Shown: positions 51,450-63,987 of the stretch, in pieces
How the letters are laid out: every line of letters starts with the position of its first letter
Position numbering within the stretch: the first letter of the stretch is position 1
Source: Daphnia pulex
Lineage: Eukaryota > Arthropoda > Branchiopoda > Diplostraca > Daphniidae
DNA length: 64,000 nt
Direction: 5' to 3'
Assembly: GCF_021134715.1 (NCBI RefSeq)
Contig: NC_060028.1
Span: 518,501-582,500, forward strand
The notes under the pieces: model-generated
Told to the model about the DNA's origin: nothing
Databases searched by the model: none
The model's input: the letters and a program-made list of their open reading frames with translations, nothing else
Program-made: the position numbers and the translations under genes

Positions 51450-52108
51450 TTCATCAAAGTTAACATCAATGAGAAGCTGCGAATTTTATGTATCAGTTGT
51501 CAAGAATCCATCATCGCGAATATTTGGCCATCTCCAAACTTCCAATGGAACGGTAAGCAAAATGTTTAAAGAAAATTGCACATTTTGAGGTTTCTGGGTT
51601 GATACAATTTGTGAATGTAGCCAACGGTAAAAGTACGAGTTCCACACGTGGGAATGTCGTGAAATGCCCACCATTCTTCTTGCGTACCCGAGAAAACTAT
51701 TACCTATCCAAATCATTTCTAATTAAGCGACTATTGTGTTACTAAATGTTCCTCTTGATGCAATTTGCAGGCATTGATAAACATGGATTTCATTGTTCAA
51801 ATATTCCCAGCCATTGTGAGATTTTCTTGACTGGACATCATTAAAAGGACTTGAGGGAAAATGTCTACTGCTACGTCACCTCTCAAACGGATCTTTCAAC
51901 ATGGTAAGACAATTTCTATTTCTTTGTCATTTTGTGATCAATGATTTCAAATACTGTTCACATTCAGAGTGTTTGTGCTGACAATATTACCTAACTATGA
52001 GATGTTTCTTTTGTGAAATTGTTAAATATTTTAAAACATTGGTTCTTAAAAAGATTTTTATTTTTACAGGATTTCCCACCTGTCTTAAAGTGTCCTGAAC
52101 GAAGATGG
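51450..52108 (+). other. Spliced transcript of unclear coding value, unit 3
   Basis: Three exon-like segments with the same splice sites as in units 1 and 2: ending 51,552 (AACG|GTAAGC), 51,771-51,903, and 52,070-52,108. The short frame MSTATSPLKRIFQHG ends in exon 3, as in unit 1. Confidence 0.35.
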
Positions 52109-52990
52109 GTGAGTACAATTTTAAAAGTTTTAATAGTCAAGCTTGTATTTATTGATTTTAAAATACAAAATTTAAATTGCATACGGCATTTTTTTTTGTC
52201 AATTCTCTTTAATCAATCGTTAATTTATCGAAATGTAAGAATTTGCTTGTTAGTAAAGTGCTGACGTGCGCCAATGTAAATTACACGCGCCTCTTCTCGG
52301 AATTCCCCATTTTATGTCAATTTTGTCAAGTTAGGGTTCTTGGAAACGAGTATAAGAAAAAGCTAGTACCGTGTCATCAGAATTTTTATTACCAGTACGT
52401 CTCCTGGTTAACATATTGTTATTTAAAGAAGAAAATAACACGACGGGTCAAAACATACAAAAAGAAACGCAGGCAAATTTGGTAAAAGTTATTCGAAACG
52501 AGCCATCAAAAGTACACAGGGGGAAAGAAATATGCATAGGGAAGATGCACACTGTGATGCAGCATTTCGCCAAAGGAAATGCGCCATAAAGAAAACACGT
52601 GGAACTCATTTGTACTCGCATGCATACACACACTGTAGTATATCTGGCTGAAAGCCGGAATGGTAATTGGGAAGATGGGCAAAAAGGCAACGGTCGTAAC
52701 ATGAGCCCAACCACTGCGTTATGGGCTGTTGCACTCGGCCCCTACATTCCCGTTGAAACGGTCGTAGATCTCAGCAGGGGAGTTTGGTAGTACTGCATCT
52801 TCTTTGATCGAGTCTCGCTGCTGTTCTTATCTCATCTGCTGCTGCTGCCGTTCCTGCTTGATCGAATGTTTGACATTCCAAAAATGATTAACATAAAAGT
52901 AGTTTCCCGGCTGCTGCTGCTAGATTTGCCACACACAACAGAGTTTATGTATGTGGGGCTTTTTGATAATATTTTAAAAGGGATTTTTGA

Positions 52991-53986
52991 CTATGTACCG
53001 AAATGGAATTCGCCTTTAAGAGCGTAGTAGCCTTTTTCGTCCTTGGGATCTGTCATCGACAGCAACTGAACGCTCTCAACCACCTGCCACCACCAAAATA
53101 CAATTTTTAACCTTGGGAATATCAGCTGATTTGGCACTGCGTGAATATTTTGTTGTTACCTGTCGACCGAAGACGCAATCAACGTGTTTTTCGTACAAAT
53201 GGGAGGCCACAGCCTTGATCCCCTGAGAAAAACCGAAAAAAGAAGAAAAACAAAATTTAATTAATGACAATTCCCCATAATTCACGTATACCGCCAAAGG
53301 CGATTTTGTTTTTTTTTACTTTTCGATTAAGGCTGGGATCTTTGGACAATTTGAGGAGAGTTACGTGCGGCGTGAATCTGTCCCCGTCTATTAGCGTGAG
53401 GCCGGCCGTTTGGCAACGTTCACGTAACGATTTGGAAAGATGATTCAGGTGCTCTGTGCCTTCACTTTCTTCTTTCACACTGGCGTAGATGACTTTGTTG
53501 TCAAAGTGGCCAACCTGTTCCAAGTGGAGGTCCAGCTGTTGAGTTTGTAGTCTGGAAGTCGAGAAGACTCTCACCGTTTCCTCCAGAACCTGATTGGCCC
53601 TTGTCAAAGACAAATGGACAGTTGCTGATTGCCGGCCTCTCCCCCTGCTGTGCAACACACACGTTAATCACCTGACCAAATCCTCTGGGCTGGACAGGTG
53701 TGCAACTGCCAGTGTGATGTGGAGAGTTGATGGAGACACCAGGGCGCTGCTCAACTCGGGTTCCTGCTCCAATATGGTCCTGTGAACGTTGTGGACTGCT
53801 TCCACGATCTGCCCAAAATTGAAATGTTACCACCACAGACAAACTGGACACATGCTTTTGAATTTTGATTGATACCTGACAATCCGAAATTTGGACAGCA
53901 AAGAAGTGATTGGCCCTGGGCGTTTTATTTTTAGACTCGTGCCCTTTCTTCCATTTGGAATTCCGTAGTACCGGGCCGCCGCTCAT
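52991..53986 (-). CDS. AKAP7-like 2H phosphodiesterase-family protein, unit 3
   Basis: Five exons on minus (53986-53876, 53808-53672, 53599-53320, 53222-53160, 53083-52991) give 227 aa. Both H-x-T motifs are present. Intron 2 is 72 nt through a small insertion and intron 3 is 97 nt. Replacements relative to unit 2 are few (for example LHLEQVGHF, TEHLNHLSK). Retention of an open frame in three copies, with indels confined to introns, argues that all three are or recently were under selection. Confidence 0.85.
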
Positions 53987-56900
53987 CTTCCTGATGAAGT
54001 GTAATATTTTAAGGTGGAAAAAAGTCGTTAAAAAGTGCATATGCAACAGCAGGTGGGGCGTATAGTCGAGACAAAGCCAAACCCCACAGCAGCAATTGTC
54101 GCGTTACGTACGGTTTTTATCTTTTTCTTTCTCTTCTCTCTGGTAAAAAAGCGTATCGGCAACGTTTTCACCTGTGTTATATAATGACAACCAGCAAAGA
54201 GAAAGTGATCAGTTGATGATGGGTATTTATTTATAAATGTTGTTGTTGTTGTTGCTGTCAATTTCTTTCGGAAAATTACAGACGAAGAAGAAAAAAGAAA
54301 GCGTTGTCGCCAGATTGCTGGGTAATTGAACTCGTCGATGACTGGCAATGACTCATGTGTGTTGTTGATGTTTGAATAAATGTAGGTCAAACAAGAAGTC
54401 GGAAGAAAAGACGGTCACGTCAGTCACACAAAGAATTTTTCGATTGTATTCACGCTGGACGCTCATTCTTCACCAACAATGGCCGTCAAGAGAGAACGAA
54501 AACATTCGTGAGAAAATCTCTCCAGTCGGAATCGTCAACACACACAAAATCGGAAGGAAATAATAAAGAGACCGGTGATATATTCACAAACCGAAAGAAA
54601 AAGAAAAATTCAAGCCCGTTATTATGACCGGGGGTAATACCTATCGGTAAGAAAGCTATAGAAGAAAAACCGTTGTTTAAAAAAAAAGGTTTCTTAACTA
54701 ATAAAATCACGAAAGTTTAACTATTTCTCACACAAGAAATTAAACTTTTTGCAGTTGGTGGGAATGATTAAAAATAAATTCCAAGGTTTTGTAGTCTAAT
54801 AAAGAACAACGGAATTTCTTGTCGCCAAAATGGCGCACGTTTTATAATAAGTATATATTGTGTGTTGTTTCAGCTTTTAGCTTGTGCCTTATTGAGTCTC
54901 TGCCTTAAATGGAGTGAAAGTCTATGATGTAAAAATCACACAGGGGTCCCATTTAGAAATACTTGGATGCTGGGCAGCATAGAATATTATTATAGTGAAT
55001 GCGCCCTGACTCTGCAACATATTAAAAACCATCAAAATGATACTGCCAATGTATAGCTTAGAACTCTCTCTACTTATACTATCAAGGCCTCAGGGTACCC
55101 ACCCAAAAATTAAACTCAAAATTGTTCCAAAAAAAAGATGCAAACAATGACGAGGTGTAATAATAACACGACCACTAGAGTAAATGAGACAAACTAGTTC
55201 CAGGGGATTTGCGTATTAGCCTTGTTATAATTCAATTGGTGATGATGATGAAGAACAAGCACGAGCTCTCCCGAGAATATAAGGAGAGAGTTAGACACTC
55301 TGTGACATGGCGCTAGCTCGGGGTTCAGTTCAAAGAGGTTAGAAGAAGAAGAAGAACTCCTTTCTTTTTTATATGGGTGTGTGTAACAATAGAGAACTCT
55401 CTCTCTCTCCTGGAACATCTAGTAGCTGCTAGAGTCTAACTAATTACGACGTCTTCTCCTAATAAGGAGCCGCTGTATACCCACCTTCATTGTGTACTAG
55501 TGTCTGATTTTTACATGTCTTTTCTCACTGGTTAGATTGTGTAATATTTGACCTTGTTTTCTCTATACTAGCTATATGCTAATGAGACAAAAAAAAATTA
55601 ATTTTTCAATCAACTTTTTTTTTTAATTTTTCAATCAGACGGGGAAATTATTATTCCAATTTTATTATGTATGCGGGTCGATTTTTTCGATCGAAACAAA
55701 ATGAGCGAAATTTTGATGTTGTGAACTTTCACACACAATGGCCACCAGCCACCACCACCAGTTCAGCCGAATATGATGAATATCAAAAGGAGTCATTCGT
55801 CATTTTGAAACCTTCCGGCTCTCTGGCTGGATATAGTAGTTTATTTATAACGAGGTTTCACCGCTCCCAGCCCGACTTTGTGCATATATTATTAATGGTG
55901 TAACGTGTAACTTTTACACGTGCCCATTTATACCCACAGTATACTACGACGACTACTATAGACTATAGTATCTACTATGTGTGTTATTATTCTCCATACA
56001 AGTGTCCAATATCATCACCTTTTTCTTTTTGGTAAAATTTTCCAGTCCCGCCCAATTGATGGATTGTTATATGCGGTGCTGCTGTGTGTGTATTATTTTT
56101 ACAAAAAAATAAATAAAATAGAACAAACTTTTTATTTTAAATAAGGACAAAATGTTGGCGATCAAATAAAACGATCTAAATACCTTAGCAAAGCAAATTC
56201 TTATTTTATTATGTAAATAAATAAACTGACACACTTATTGCGGGATAAACTGAATACAGTTATATAAATAAATGGAATTGTCTAATTCTCGTTTTTCCTG
56301 GGTGAAATTGTAGAAACAGTACGGTGGAAAACTATTCCAGGTATTTATTATTTCTTTTCAGTTGGCAAAATATGCATAAATTTATTACAGCAGCAGCTAG
56401 AGGCCCCGCTATTACATGAACGTGAAAAATTCTTTTGGCGCAGCAGCGGTGAAAGGGATAGAGGGTCATTGATTTTTCTTTTTTTTCTTTTTTTATTCTA
56501 TAATAATTTAAGCGCAAATTTGTAATATTTATTTCGATGCGACGTGGCTGCTGCCGTGAGTTTCACCACGTCAATTTATTTTTTTCTGGCCGCCCATTAT
56601 ATAACCGATAATATACAAAGTATATGCAAATCTTTTCTATCGGCGGGTCTTCTTCTATTTGTTCACAGAAAACCCCCTCAAAAGTCAGAAATATAAATTT
56701 CATTGCCGAGAGAAGAAGAAGCTGAGCTTGTGTGGCAATTAAAATGTATATACTACCATCATCTCTCCTGCGCATATATTTTTTTCCGTTTGGGAATTTA
56801 TTTATTTTATTCAGCGGCCTGGAGAATAACAAGTATTTGGCCGCGGGGGCCGGAATAATTCATATAGAAGAAAGACATGTGGAATAACTCTACCGCGATG

Positions 56901-58994
56901 ATCTTATGACATCAATTTGCATACGAGCATATATACATACACAGGGGGTGGGTGGGTCGTCGTAAATAAGTTAAGAAAAAAGTCAATTAAAAATCCAAAT
57001 TAATTTTTTTAATTTCAATTTATACGAAATTATTTATAATTCCAACACGACGAAAATTTAAAAAAATCGCTGGCGGTTCAATAATAATTTTTAAATTGTT
57101 CGACTATTCCTTTCACTTTTTATATACTAAAACGACACTTTAGAGTCGAGCTGTGTGTGACTTTTATATCTTCTAAAATATTCGTGGGACGACATCACAT
57201 CATAATAGAACCGTCCGCACACATGACGTAATTCGAGTCCATAAATGTGTAAACGTCTTGAATTTCCCCCCTTCCATCCCCAGTCTATATAGTGGGGTAA
57301 AAGTCCGTTCTGTCTTTCTTTCTTTTCTTTCGTGTGAGAAATTTTTCGGTTTTCTTACATGTCCATAAATGATTGCGGGACCGTAAAAAAAGACCCACGA
57401 CTTCCGGCGAGTGTGTGTCTGCGCTAGCTCCTCCGGATTTGAACCCACCAGTCGAAATACGACACTATATGGTTGTATATAAGGTAACAAACGAACAACA
57501 ACCCAGCAGTGAGTTTTTTGGGGGCATAAAATGCCGGAGGCTATAGGCCGCAGGCGATGTATAAAAGATCGATCGACGATGATGATTGAAACCGTGATTT
57601 CGTTTCTTCATCATCGTATTATAGGCTAGTACTCTTATTGTAGCGTGAAATATTATTCATTTTTTGTGATGTGTTTGATGAATGGCATTTCACATTTATT
57701 CAGACGCTGTAGGTAACGATTGAGACCGTATAGTATATAGTCGGCCTATATTTACAGACGATATTATAGCGGAGAAAATAATAATTGAATGCCAGCAGAG
57801 ACGGGTTTTCTTTTATAGAAATGGATACAGCGGATGGAAGAGAAAAAATGGGCTGATGGATCGACGTTCTGATGCACATTGTGCCATTGTTTGCCTGGCC
57901 AATCGTCTCTACTGCAGTCATATTGAATGGCACGCATGTTTATTATTATTATAAGAAGAAGAAAAAATCTTCTTCACAATAAACAAACAAGTCGTGACGC
58001 AATGATGGAATAATAGCTCGGGAAAAAAGAATAAGAAAAAAATGTTTTGTGTGTGTTATTTTCTCCGGCGATTCCTATCGCGACTGTGCTGTGCGCAGCG
58101 ATTAGGGTTACATGTAGCACACACACCTGTGTGTCACGAAACGTATCTATTCAAGCTCATAGATAAGGGGGGAAGCCAAAATCAAAATTTTTACAATATT
58201 TTTCCCATCAAGAATAGAGAAAAAATGAACATGGAAAATGGCCATTTTGGCTGATTGAATATTATATACGACGGCCTATACCTCCCAAATAGGTTAAACG
58301 TGATGTCCAGCAACTTGTTCCACTCACACCAAAAATGTGTACATGTGGGAAAAGGAACAAAACAGGACGAGGCGTGACTGGCACACAAGGTGCAAGCTTA
58401 GTAGCGGGCTTAGTAGTATAGCATCTTTTAAAAGATATAGGGGGCTACATCACTGTGGGAAATGTAGGCTATATCACAAATCCGGGCGGTATAAAACTGG
58501 ACACAGAAGCGGACACAAGATCAAAAGATGCCCCTGAGAATTTAGATTTTCTTTCGGGGAATTTTCTATTTAGTCGAGAGAGAGAGAAAGTGATGGCGGC
58601 TTTAGATGCCCTTACGGAAAAATCTCATTAAAACTCATAAAGAAATACATGAGAATAACCTTAATTCTCATTCATTTTGTCGTGATATTTTGGTGAGATT
58701 AACAGCAAAATATCATTTATTTAATGACTTTTGATGAGAATTTGGGACATTTTCAAGTTTAAAATCAGCCGTTTATCATTAATTTCATGTGAACAAAGTG
58801 AGAATTATGTTATTTCTCATCTAAATATAAATGATTAGTCGCGTAAATATAATGATTTCTGACTGATGTTTAACTGTAATCTCGCTTAATTTCTCTTTTC
58901 ACCACTGAAATGTTAATGATTTTCTCACTAAAATTAGTATGAGAATTTGAGCGCTTTTAAATGAGATTTTAATTATATAAATTGAAAAAAGAAT

Positions 58995-59065
58995 TGCCCT
59001 GACCAGGAATCGAACCTCGACTTCCAGGGTGGCTTGCCAACCTGCTAACCACTACACCACCAATT
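58995..59065 (-). other. tRNA-like sequence inside the TIR element
   Basis: On minus it reads GGTGGTGTAGTGGTTAGCAGG and then, further on, GAGGTTCGATTCCTGG, which contains a perfect pol III B box (GGTTCGATTCC) and a plausible A box. The acceptor ends (GGTGGTG against TCAGGGC) do not pair and no normal anticodon loop forms, so it is not a working tRNA. It looks tRNA-derived, as in SINE heads. Confidence 0.6.
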
Positions 59066-59104
59066 GATATTAAACTTAAAGCTTTTTAACGTAGAAATGA
59101 ATAA

Positions 59105-59395
59105 ATTCGTTAGTTTAGTTAGATAACAACAGGGTTGTGGGACTTAGAATAATTTACACAAAAAACACATACCAGAGTCAAATAGAAATTTCACTCAAAT
59201 TTACTTAGCGCGTGAAAAAAACTTAGTAAAAATTTCTATGATGCGTTTTGACATACCATATAATCAATTGGTTTGTTTAGTTAGATAAAAGCCAGATTTC
59301 GGGACTTAGAATAATTCACACACAAAAAAACACACCAGAGTAAAATAGAACTTTCACTCAAATTTACTTAGCGCGTTAAAAAAAATAGTTATCCC
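59105..59395. repeat. Direct duplication inside the TIR element
   Basis: Two copies of about 0.13 kb, each starting GTTTAGTTAGATAA, passing GGGACTTAGAATAATT and ending CTCAAATTTACTTAGCGCGT, spaced about 165 bp apart. Confidence 0.7.
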
Positions 59396-60049
59396 AGCCT
59401 ATCTTGTGATTATAAAAACATCGTGTAATTTTTGTGAGAATTAGATAGCTACCATATATTTACGAAAGGTAAAAAATAAAAAATGTAAAAGTCCAAAAAG
59501 AATTTAAAGTCAGAATATTTCATTCCAGGTAGGCCTATATACTTATTTGCTGATTTTAACTGATATTTTTAGGATTGTATTAAAAGAATACAAGAAAATA
59601 TTTTGATGTCATATATGTAGAAATAACTTTCCCTTGATTTTTCACACAAACATCATTACAAAACATAAGAAAATATTGACGATTAAATAGTTATAATTTC
59701 ACATCTGATCTGTTGAATTGTAGCTGATTATTACTGACTTTTTGTTATGAATTTGAAGATTTTAAAGCCCAAAATTGGGTAAAAATAATACCAAAAAATC
59801 TTTTGATTCCTTAGTGGGAACTGATTTTCACATGATTTTAATGAAAAATCTCACTATAAAGCATTAGAGAAATGATTGATAAAAAGCTCTTAATAAATGA
59901 TAATATGCAAAATTATTATAATTAAATATCATGATCTCACACCTAAATCTACCTGATTTCTGATAGACATTTAATAATAAATTTCGTGATTTTTAAGCCA
60001 AAAAACTGTATAAAAGAAAACCAAAAAAAATCTTATAATGTCATAGGTA

Positions 60050-60620
60050 AAATTGATTTTCACATGATTTTATACAAGTATCTCAACACAAAACATCAAT
60101 AGAAATTAATGATTGATAACTCAGAATATATGATAAAATATTTATTTATTATAAGAATATATCATGATATTCCCGCTTAATAATCACTGTTTTTTTGCAG
60201 ATTTTTCATGCGAAAAAACTGCGGAAAAATCATGAGATTTTATTGATTTTCACATGAATTTATACAAGAATCTCTTGACAAAACATCAATAGAAATTAAT
60301 GATTAAAAACTCAGAATTTATGACAAATTACTTATTGATTATAAGAATATATCATGATATTCCCGCTTAATAATCACTGATTTTTTGCAGATTTTTCATG
60401 CGAAAAAACTGCAGGAAAATCATGACATTTTATTGATTTCCACATGATTTTATACAAGTATCTCATTACAAAATACCAATAGAAATTAATGATTAAAAAC
60501 TGAGAATACATGATATATTACCGATTTATTTTAAGAAAATGTCATGATATTTATGGTTAATTATCACCAGTTTCTTGCATATTTCTCATGCGAAATGTCT
60601 GTGGTAAAATCATGAAATTT
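60050..60620. repeat. Diverged tandem repeats inside the TIR element
   Basis: Three to four copies of about 180-190 bp sharing GATTTTATACAAG, CAATAGAAATTAATGATT, ATCATGATATTCCCGCTTAA and TTTTTCATGCGAAAAAACTG segments. An older, weaker copy may lie near 59,820. Confidence 0.7.
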
Positions 60621-62210
60621 ATATGATTTCTTTCTGATTTCTTACTACGGATTGGGTTATATCTCATATAAAATGAGACAAAAATATTTTAAACACTTTT
60701 AATGATAAATATGAGGGTGAAAATTCTCATCAATTTAATGAGAAATATATGAGATCATCAAAAATTATTAAAAAATCATTGATGTCATTAATAAACATAT
60801 GATTTCTCATATAGTTTGATGAGATTTTTCCGTAAGGGTGTTGCAAAAGGATATTACATATATAAATTTGAACAAATGTCCAAATATTTATTCCGAGTGT
60901 AGATACTACTCCCGGCAGCATCCGAAAGATTATGACATCATAGGCAAACATTTTTATTTTTTATTTTACGAGCGCCAATGAAAAACGTTTTAAAATTCCT
61001 TATAAAGAACATTTGTGAATATGACGTCTTATTTCTGGGCTAAACAAAAATTACGTCGCAACATTTTTCTTCCATAATAATTACATATGCAAATTATGGT
61101 TTTTTTTCTTGTTATATTATATCCATCGATATGTAACAACCGCGCACAACAATTGATAATTAGATTCAATATTATATAGCTTCCGGGGCTGTTCGATCTA
61201 TTTTGTTTTTAACGAGGTGAAGGAAAGAAAATGGATATCTCTCTCTATTCAGATTACATAGGTTTGCCATATCATTCCCGAATTGTTTTTTCTCACGTCA
61301 TCGATTCCCGAACGAACGTGCCATAATTCACCTGGAAGGCATCACATTCACTGGCGATATATAATACAACAACCGCATCTGATATGGAGAGAGAGTGCTG
61401 TGCTGTGGACTGGTTTTCTATATCCACATATGATGCGGATTGATACGTGAGCTGTGTCGATTCGTCGACACCTTTTTCCTTTTCCCGAAAAAATGCATGT
61501 TTATACCATACGTGTGTGTTTGTGTAGGCTATATGCTTTCCTTTTTTCGTGTCTATTATTTTAGCTGCGGGGAGGATATAACTCTCTCTTGTTATCTCTT
61601 TTTCTCTCTATAAAAAGAAATATATGTTATTTTAGGCTACTACTTATTATTATTATTATTTTGTCCCGCCCGAATAGCGTCAAGTCACTATGGCCGCCAT
61701 TTTGAAATGTTTGACAGTCGTTCGTGTGTCCTCAATCCCCCCATCGCTGTGCATGGATGATTCTATAATACGATGATGGAGCTCATTTTCAATTGTGTGG
61801 ATGAAGAATATAAAAGGATTGAGGACATCCCTGGAAAAATGTCGACGACAATTATACCCAGAGTCACATGTCGTCAAAGTTACAAAAGTTGATGGATGAT
61901 CGTGGAAATATCAATGGGGAGGAAACAAAAATGGCCGACCGGAACAGAAGCTATATACAGAAAAACAAGATTTTGATGGATGGAAAGTTTTGTAAAACGA
62001 TTCCTATCGGTTGAAATCGATCACGTGCTGGTTTGATACAATAGGAGCCACTGGTTTTTCCAGATTTATCGACGATCGAATATCTGAAAAATAGAATCCG
62101 AGAGTGAAAGTTTCGATACCAAACTCTTGTCGTTTAGTACACGTCAAGTTAGACACGTTTGATGGCGAATACGTGATCAAAATGATATTGCACAGCTCAT
62201 GTTTAATTGG

Positions 62211-62256
62211 TATAAAACAATGCAGATGTATTCGATTTTGATTAGTAGCTAATCAG
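62211..62256 (+). promoter_or_regulatory. TATA box and palindrome before the GT31-like gene, unit 3
   Basis: TATAAAA at 62,211-62,217 followed by the same GATTAG/CTAATC palindrome near 62,241. Confidence 0.55.
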
Positions 62257-62306
62257 CAACGCAACCTGGTTCATCTCTGAAAAAGGTAACCTCTGTACAA
62301 GAGAAA

Positions 62307-63692
62307 ATGGCATCATTTCATTTAATTACGTTAATTATCGTTGTAATGGCTTATTCGTCGTCTGCATTGATCGACATCAATAAATGTATTTCGTATCGTT
62401 ACTTGCCCTGTATCGACGGTAAGAGTCAAGATCCTACCCCCATATCCAAGGATGAAACTATCATCAAATACAACAAGACCACGTGCATTGTCTACCAATT
62501 CCTCCCGTGTCAAAACGGTTCGGAGAGTTTGTCCCTGATGTACAACAACGGCAGCAGCAAAGACCCATCGACCAGTTGCCAGGACCAAACGGCCCTGGCC
62601 AGCACCGTTTGCCAGACCAAAAGTTTCTGCGAACTCGAATTGAAGAAAATGTCCGATTACATGGTGTCCGTTTTGAACAACAGGACCATCGATGAAGAAG
62701 CGGAAAAATCCAAGCCCTTATTCAAGGATCGAATGCAAGACTACATTCGTTATTCGGTACAAAATTACTATTATTATTATTTAATTAATTAATTAATTAT
62801 TATTATTATTATTTAAGGTGGTCCGTTTGGGTCTACGCGAATTGGTCAACGTGCAACCACTCATACCAGATTTCGGCGCCGTTTACAACGACATTCTATC
62901 GTTCACGTATCCCATCATCAATGTCCGGGCGTGTAAAAAAAACGGGGCGGCAACGTCCAATCTGCCCAGTTTATTCGTGGCCGTGACCGGAGTGGCGACC
63001 GACGACAACCAGAAAAGACGCGACGAAATTCGAACCATTTTCAACAAGGAAATCCCAGACCTGAAGAAAAATCTCTTCAGTTCAATCAATTTCGCATTCT
63101 TCCTGGGCCAACCGGTAGATGTTGCCAACCAAAATCTCGTCGACCAGGAGAGCGCCAAGAACAAAGATGTCATCCAGGTGGACATGATCGACAATGGCAA
63201 GAACGACTCGATGAAAATGGCCGCCATCTTTAATTGGGTTCGGCAATTTTGCGGTAATGTCAGTGTCGTTTTCAAGATGGACGAGAATTTCCAAATATCC
63301 ACGTTGAAGAAACTCGGTTCGGCGTTGACGGATAAACTTATTCCCGACATTTTTGTCTACGGCGTCAAGGGAGACATTCGCCCACAACGAGAAGGTAATA
63401 TTTAAATTTCAACTTTATTTTAACAAAAATTTTATTTGACCTGACGATTTTATTAATAGTGGGAAAAAGGATGATTACAATGGAGGAATTTCCCTGGACA
63501 ACTTTCCCTGCGTATTTCAACGGATCGGCTTATTTCATCACCGGCAATATGATCGAACCTTTAATGGCGGCCTTCCAGACTGTCCCCATGCTTCCATTGG
63601 AAGACGTTTATTTGGGCATTTGCATCATCAAATCCGGCATGAAGAGATCCACTATTTGCGGAAAGGACTTTGACTCCAGTTCATGTTTTTAA
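62307..63692 (+). CDS. Secreted GT31 (beta-1,3-galactosyltransferase-like) protein, unit 3
   Basis: Three exons (62307-62756, 62818-63394, 63460-63692) give 419 aa. The signal region is the same as in units 1 and 2, but about residues 25-210 are strongly changed: a net loss of 31 codons in exon 1 and many replacements, all in frame. From the NQKRRDEIRTIF stretch onwards the sequence is again almost identical, including FFLGQP, FKMDENFQI, the FNG..YFITGN motif and LEDVYLGIC; the final stretch changes again (KRSTICGKDFDSSSCF). The altered DxD (DEN) is kept. In-frame indels only, so the copy is probably functional, with a diversified N-terminal region. Confidence 0.8.
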
Positions 63693-63726
63693 AAGTTGCA
63701 AATTTTCACAAATTTTACATCCTTCC

Positions 63727-63826
63727 CCTGACGACACTGGCATTTCTAATGGATTGTGATTGATTATTTAAGCTAAAAAATGTTGTAAAATAATTAAAAT
63801 CCATTGGAAATGCCAGTTTCGTCAGG
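63727..63826. repeat. Hairpin of 100 bp behind the GT31-like gene, unit 3
   Basis: Counterpart of 37,785 and 49,704, with 26 of 28 arm positions paired. Confidence 0.65.
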
Positions 63827-63832
63827 TTGGAT

Positions 63833-63987
63833 AATGTTGGATATCATATATTTCTTAATCTACTGATGGACTAAAACTACATGTAGTTTTAAACTAAAAT
63901 TTTATGTAACTAAAAAGTAAAATTTAACTAAAACTACATGTAGTTTAGTCCATCAGTAGATTTATAAAATATGATATATCCGACATT
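63833..63987. repeat. MITE-like inverted repeat, unit 3
   Basis: Counterpart of 37,891-38,038, 7 bp longer because of a small insertion (AAAAGTAAAATTT) in the centre. Confidence 0.65.

Larger units (their letters stand above)
58609..60838. mobile_element. 2,230-bp terminal-inverted-repeat element, TG-flanked
   Basis: Ends are a perfect 20-bp inverted repeat, CCCTTACGGAAAAATCTCAT and its complement. A TG dinucleotide flanks both sides (58,607 and 60,839). Units 1 and 2 read straight through the site (TTTAGATGTTGCAAAAGG), so the boundaries are certain. The interior is strongly AT-rich with many TCTCAT/ATGAGA hexamers, a 0.17-kb direct duplication (about 59,105-59,395), three to four diverged repeats of about 0.18-0.19 kb (about 60,050-60,620) and a tRNA-like block. 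No transposase frame is present, so it is non-autonomous. The TIR with a 2-bp duplication resembles a cut-and-paste DNA transposon, but the superfamily is unknown to me. Confidence 0.85.

Noticed and set aside
58995-59065. Functional tRNA gene
   Set aside because: The acceptor arms do not pair and no usable anticodon loop forms, despite good A and B boxes.
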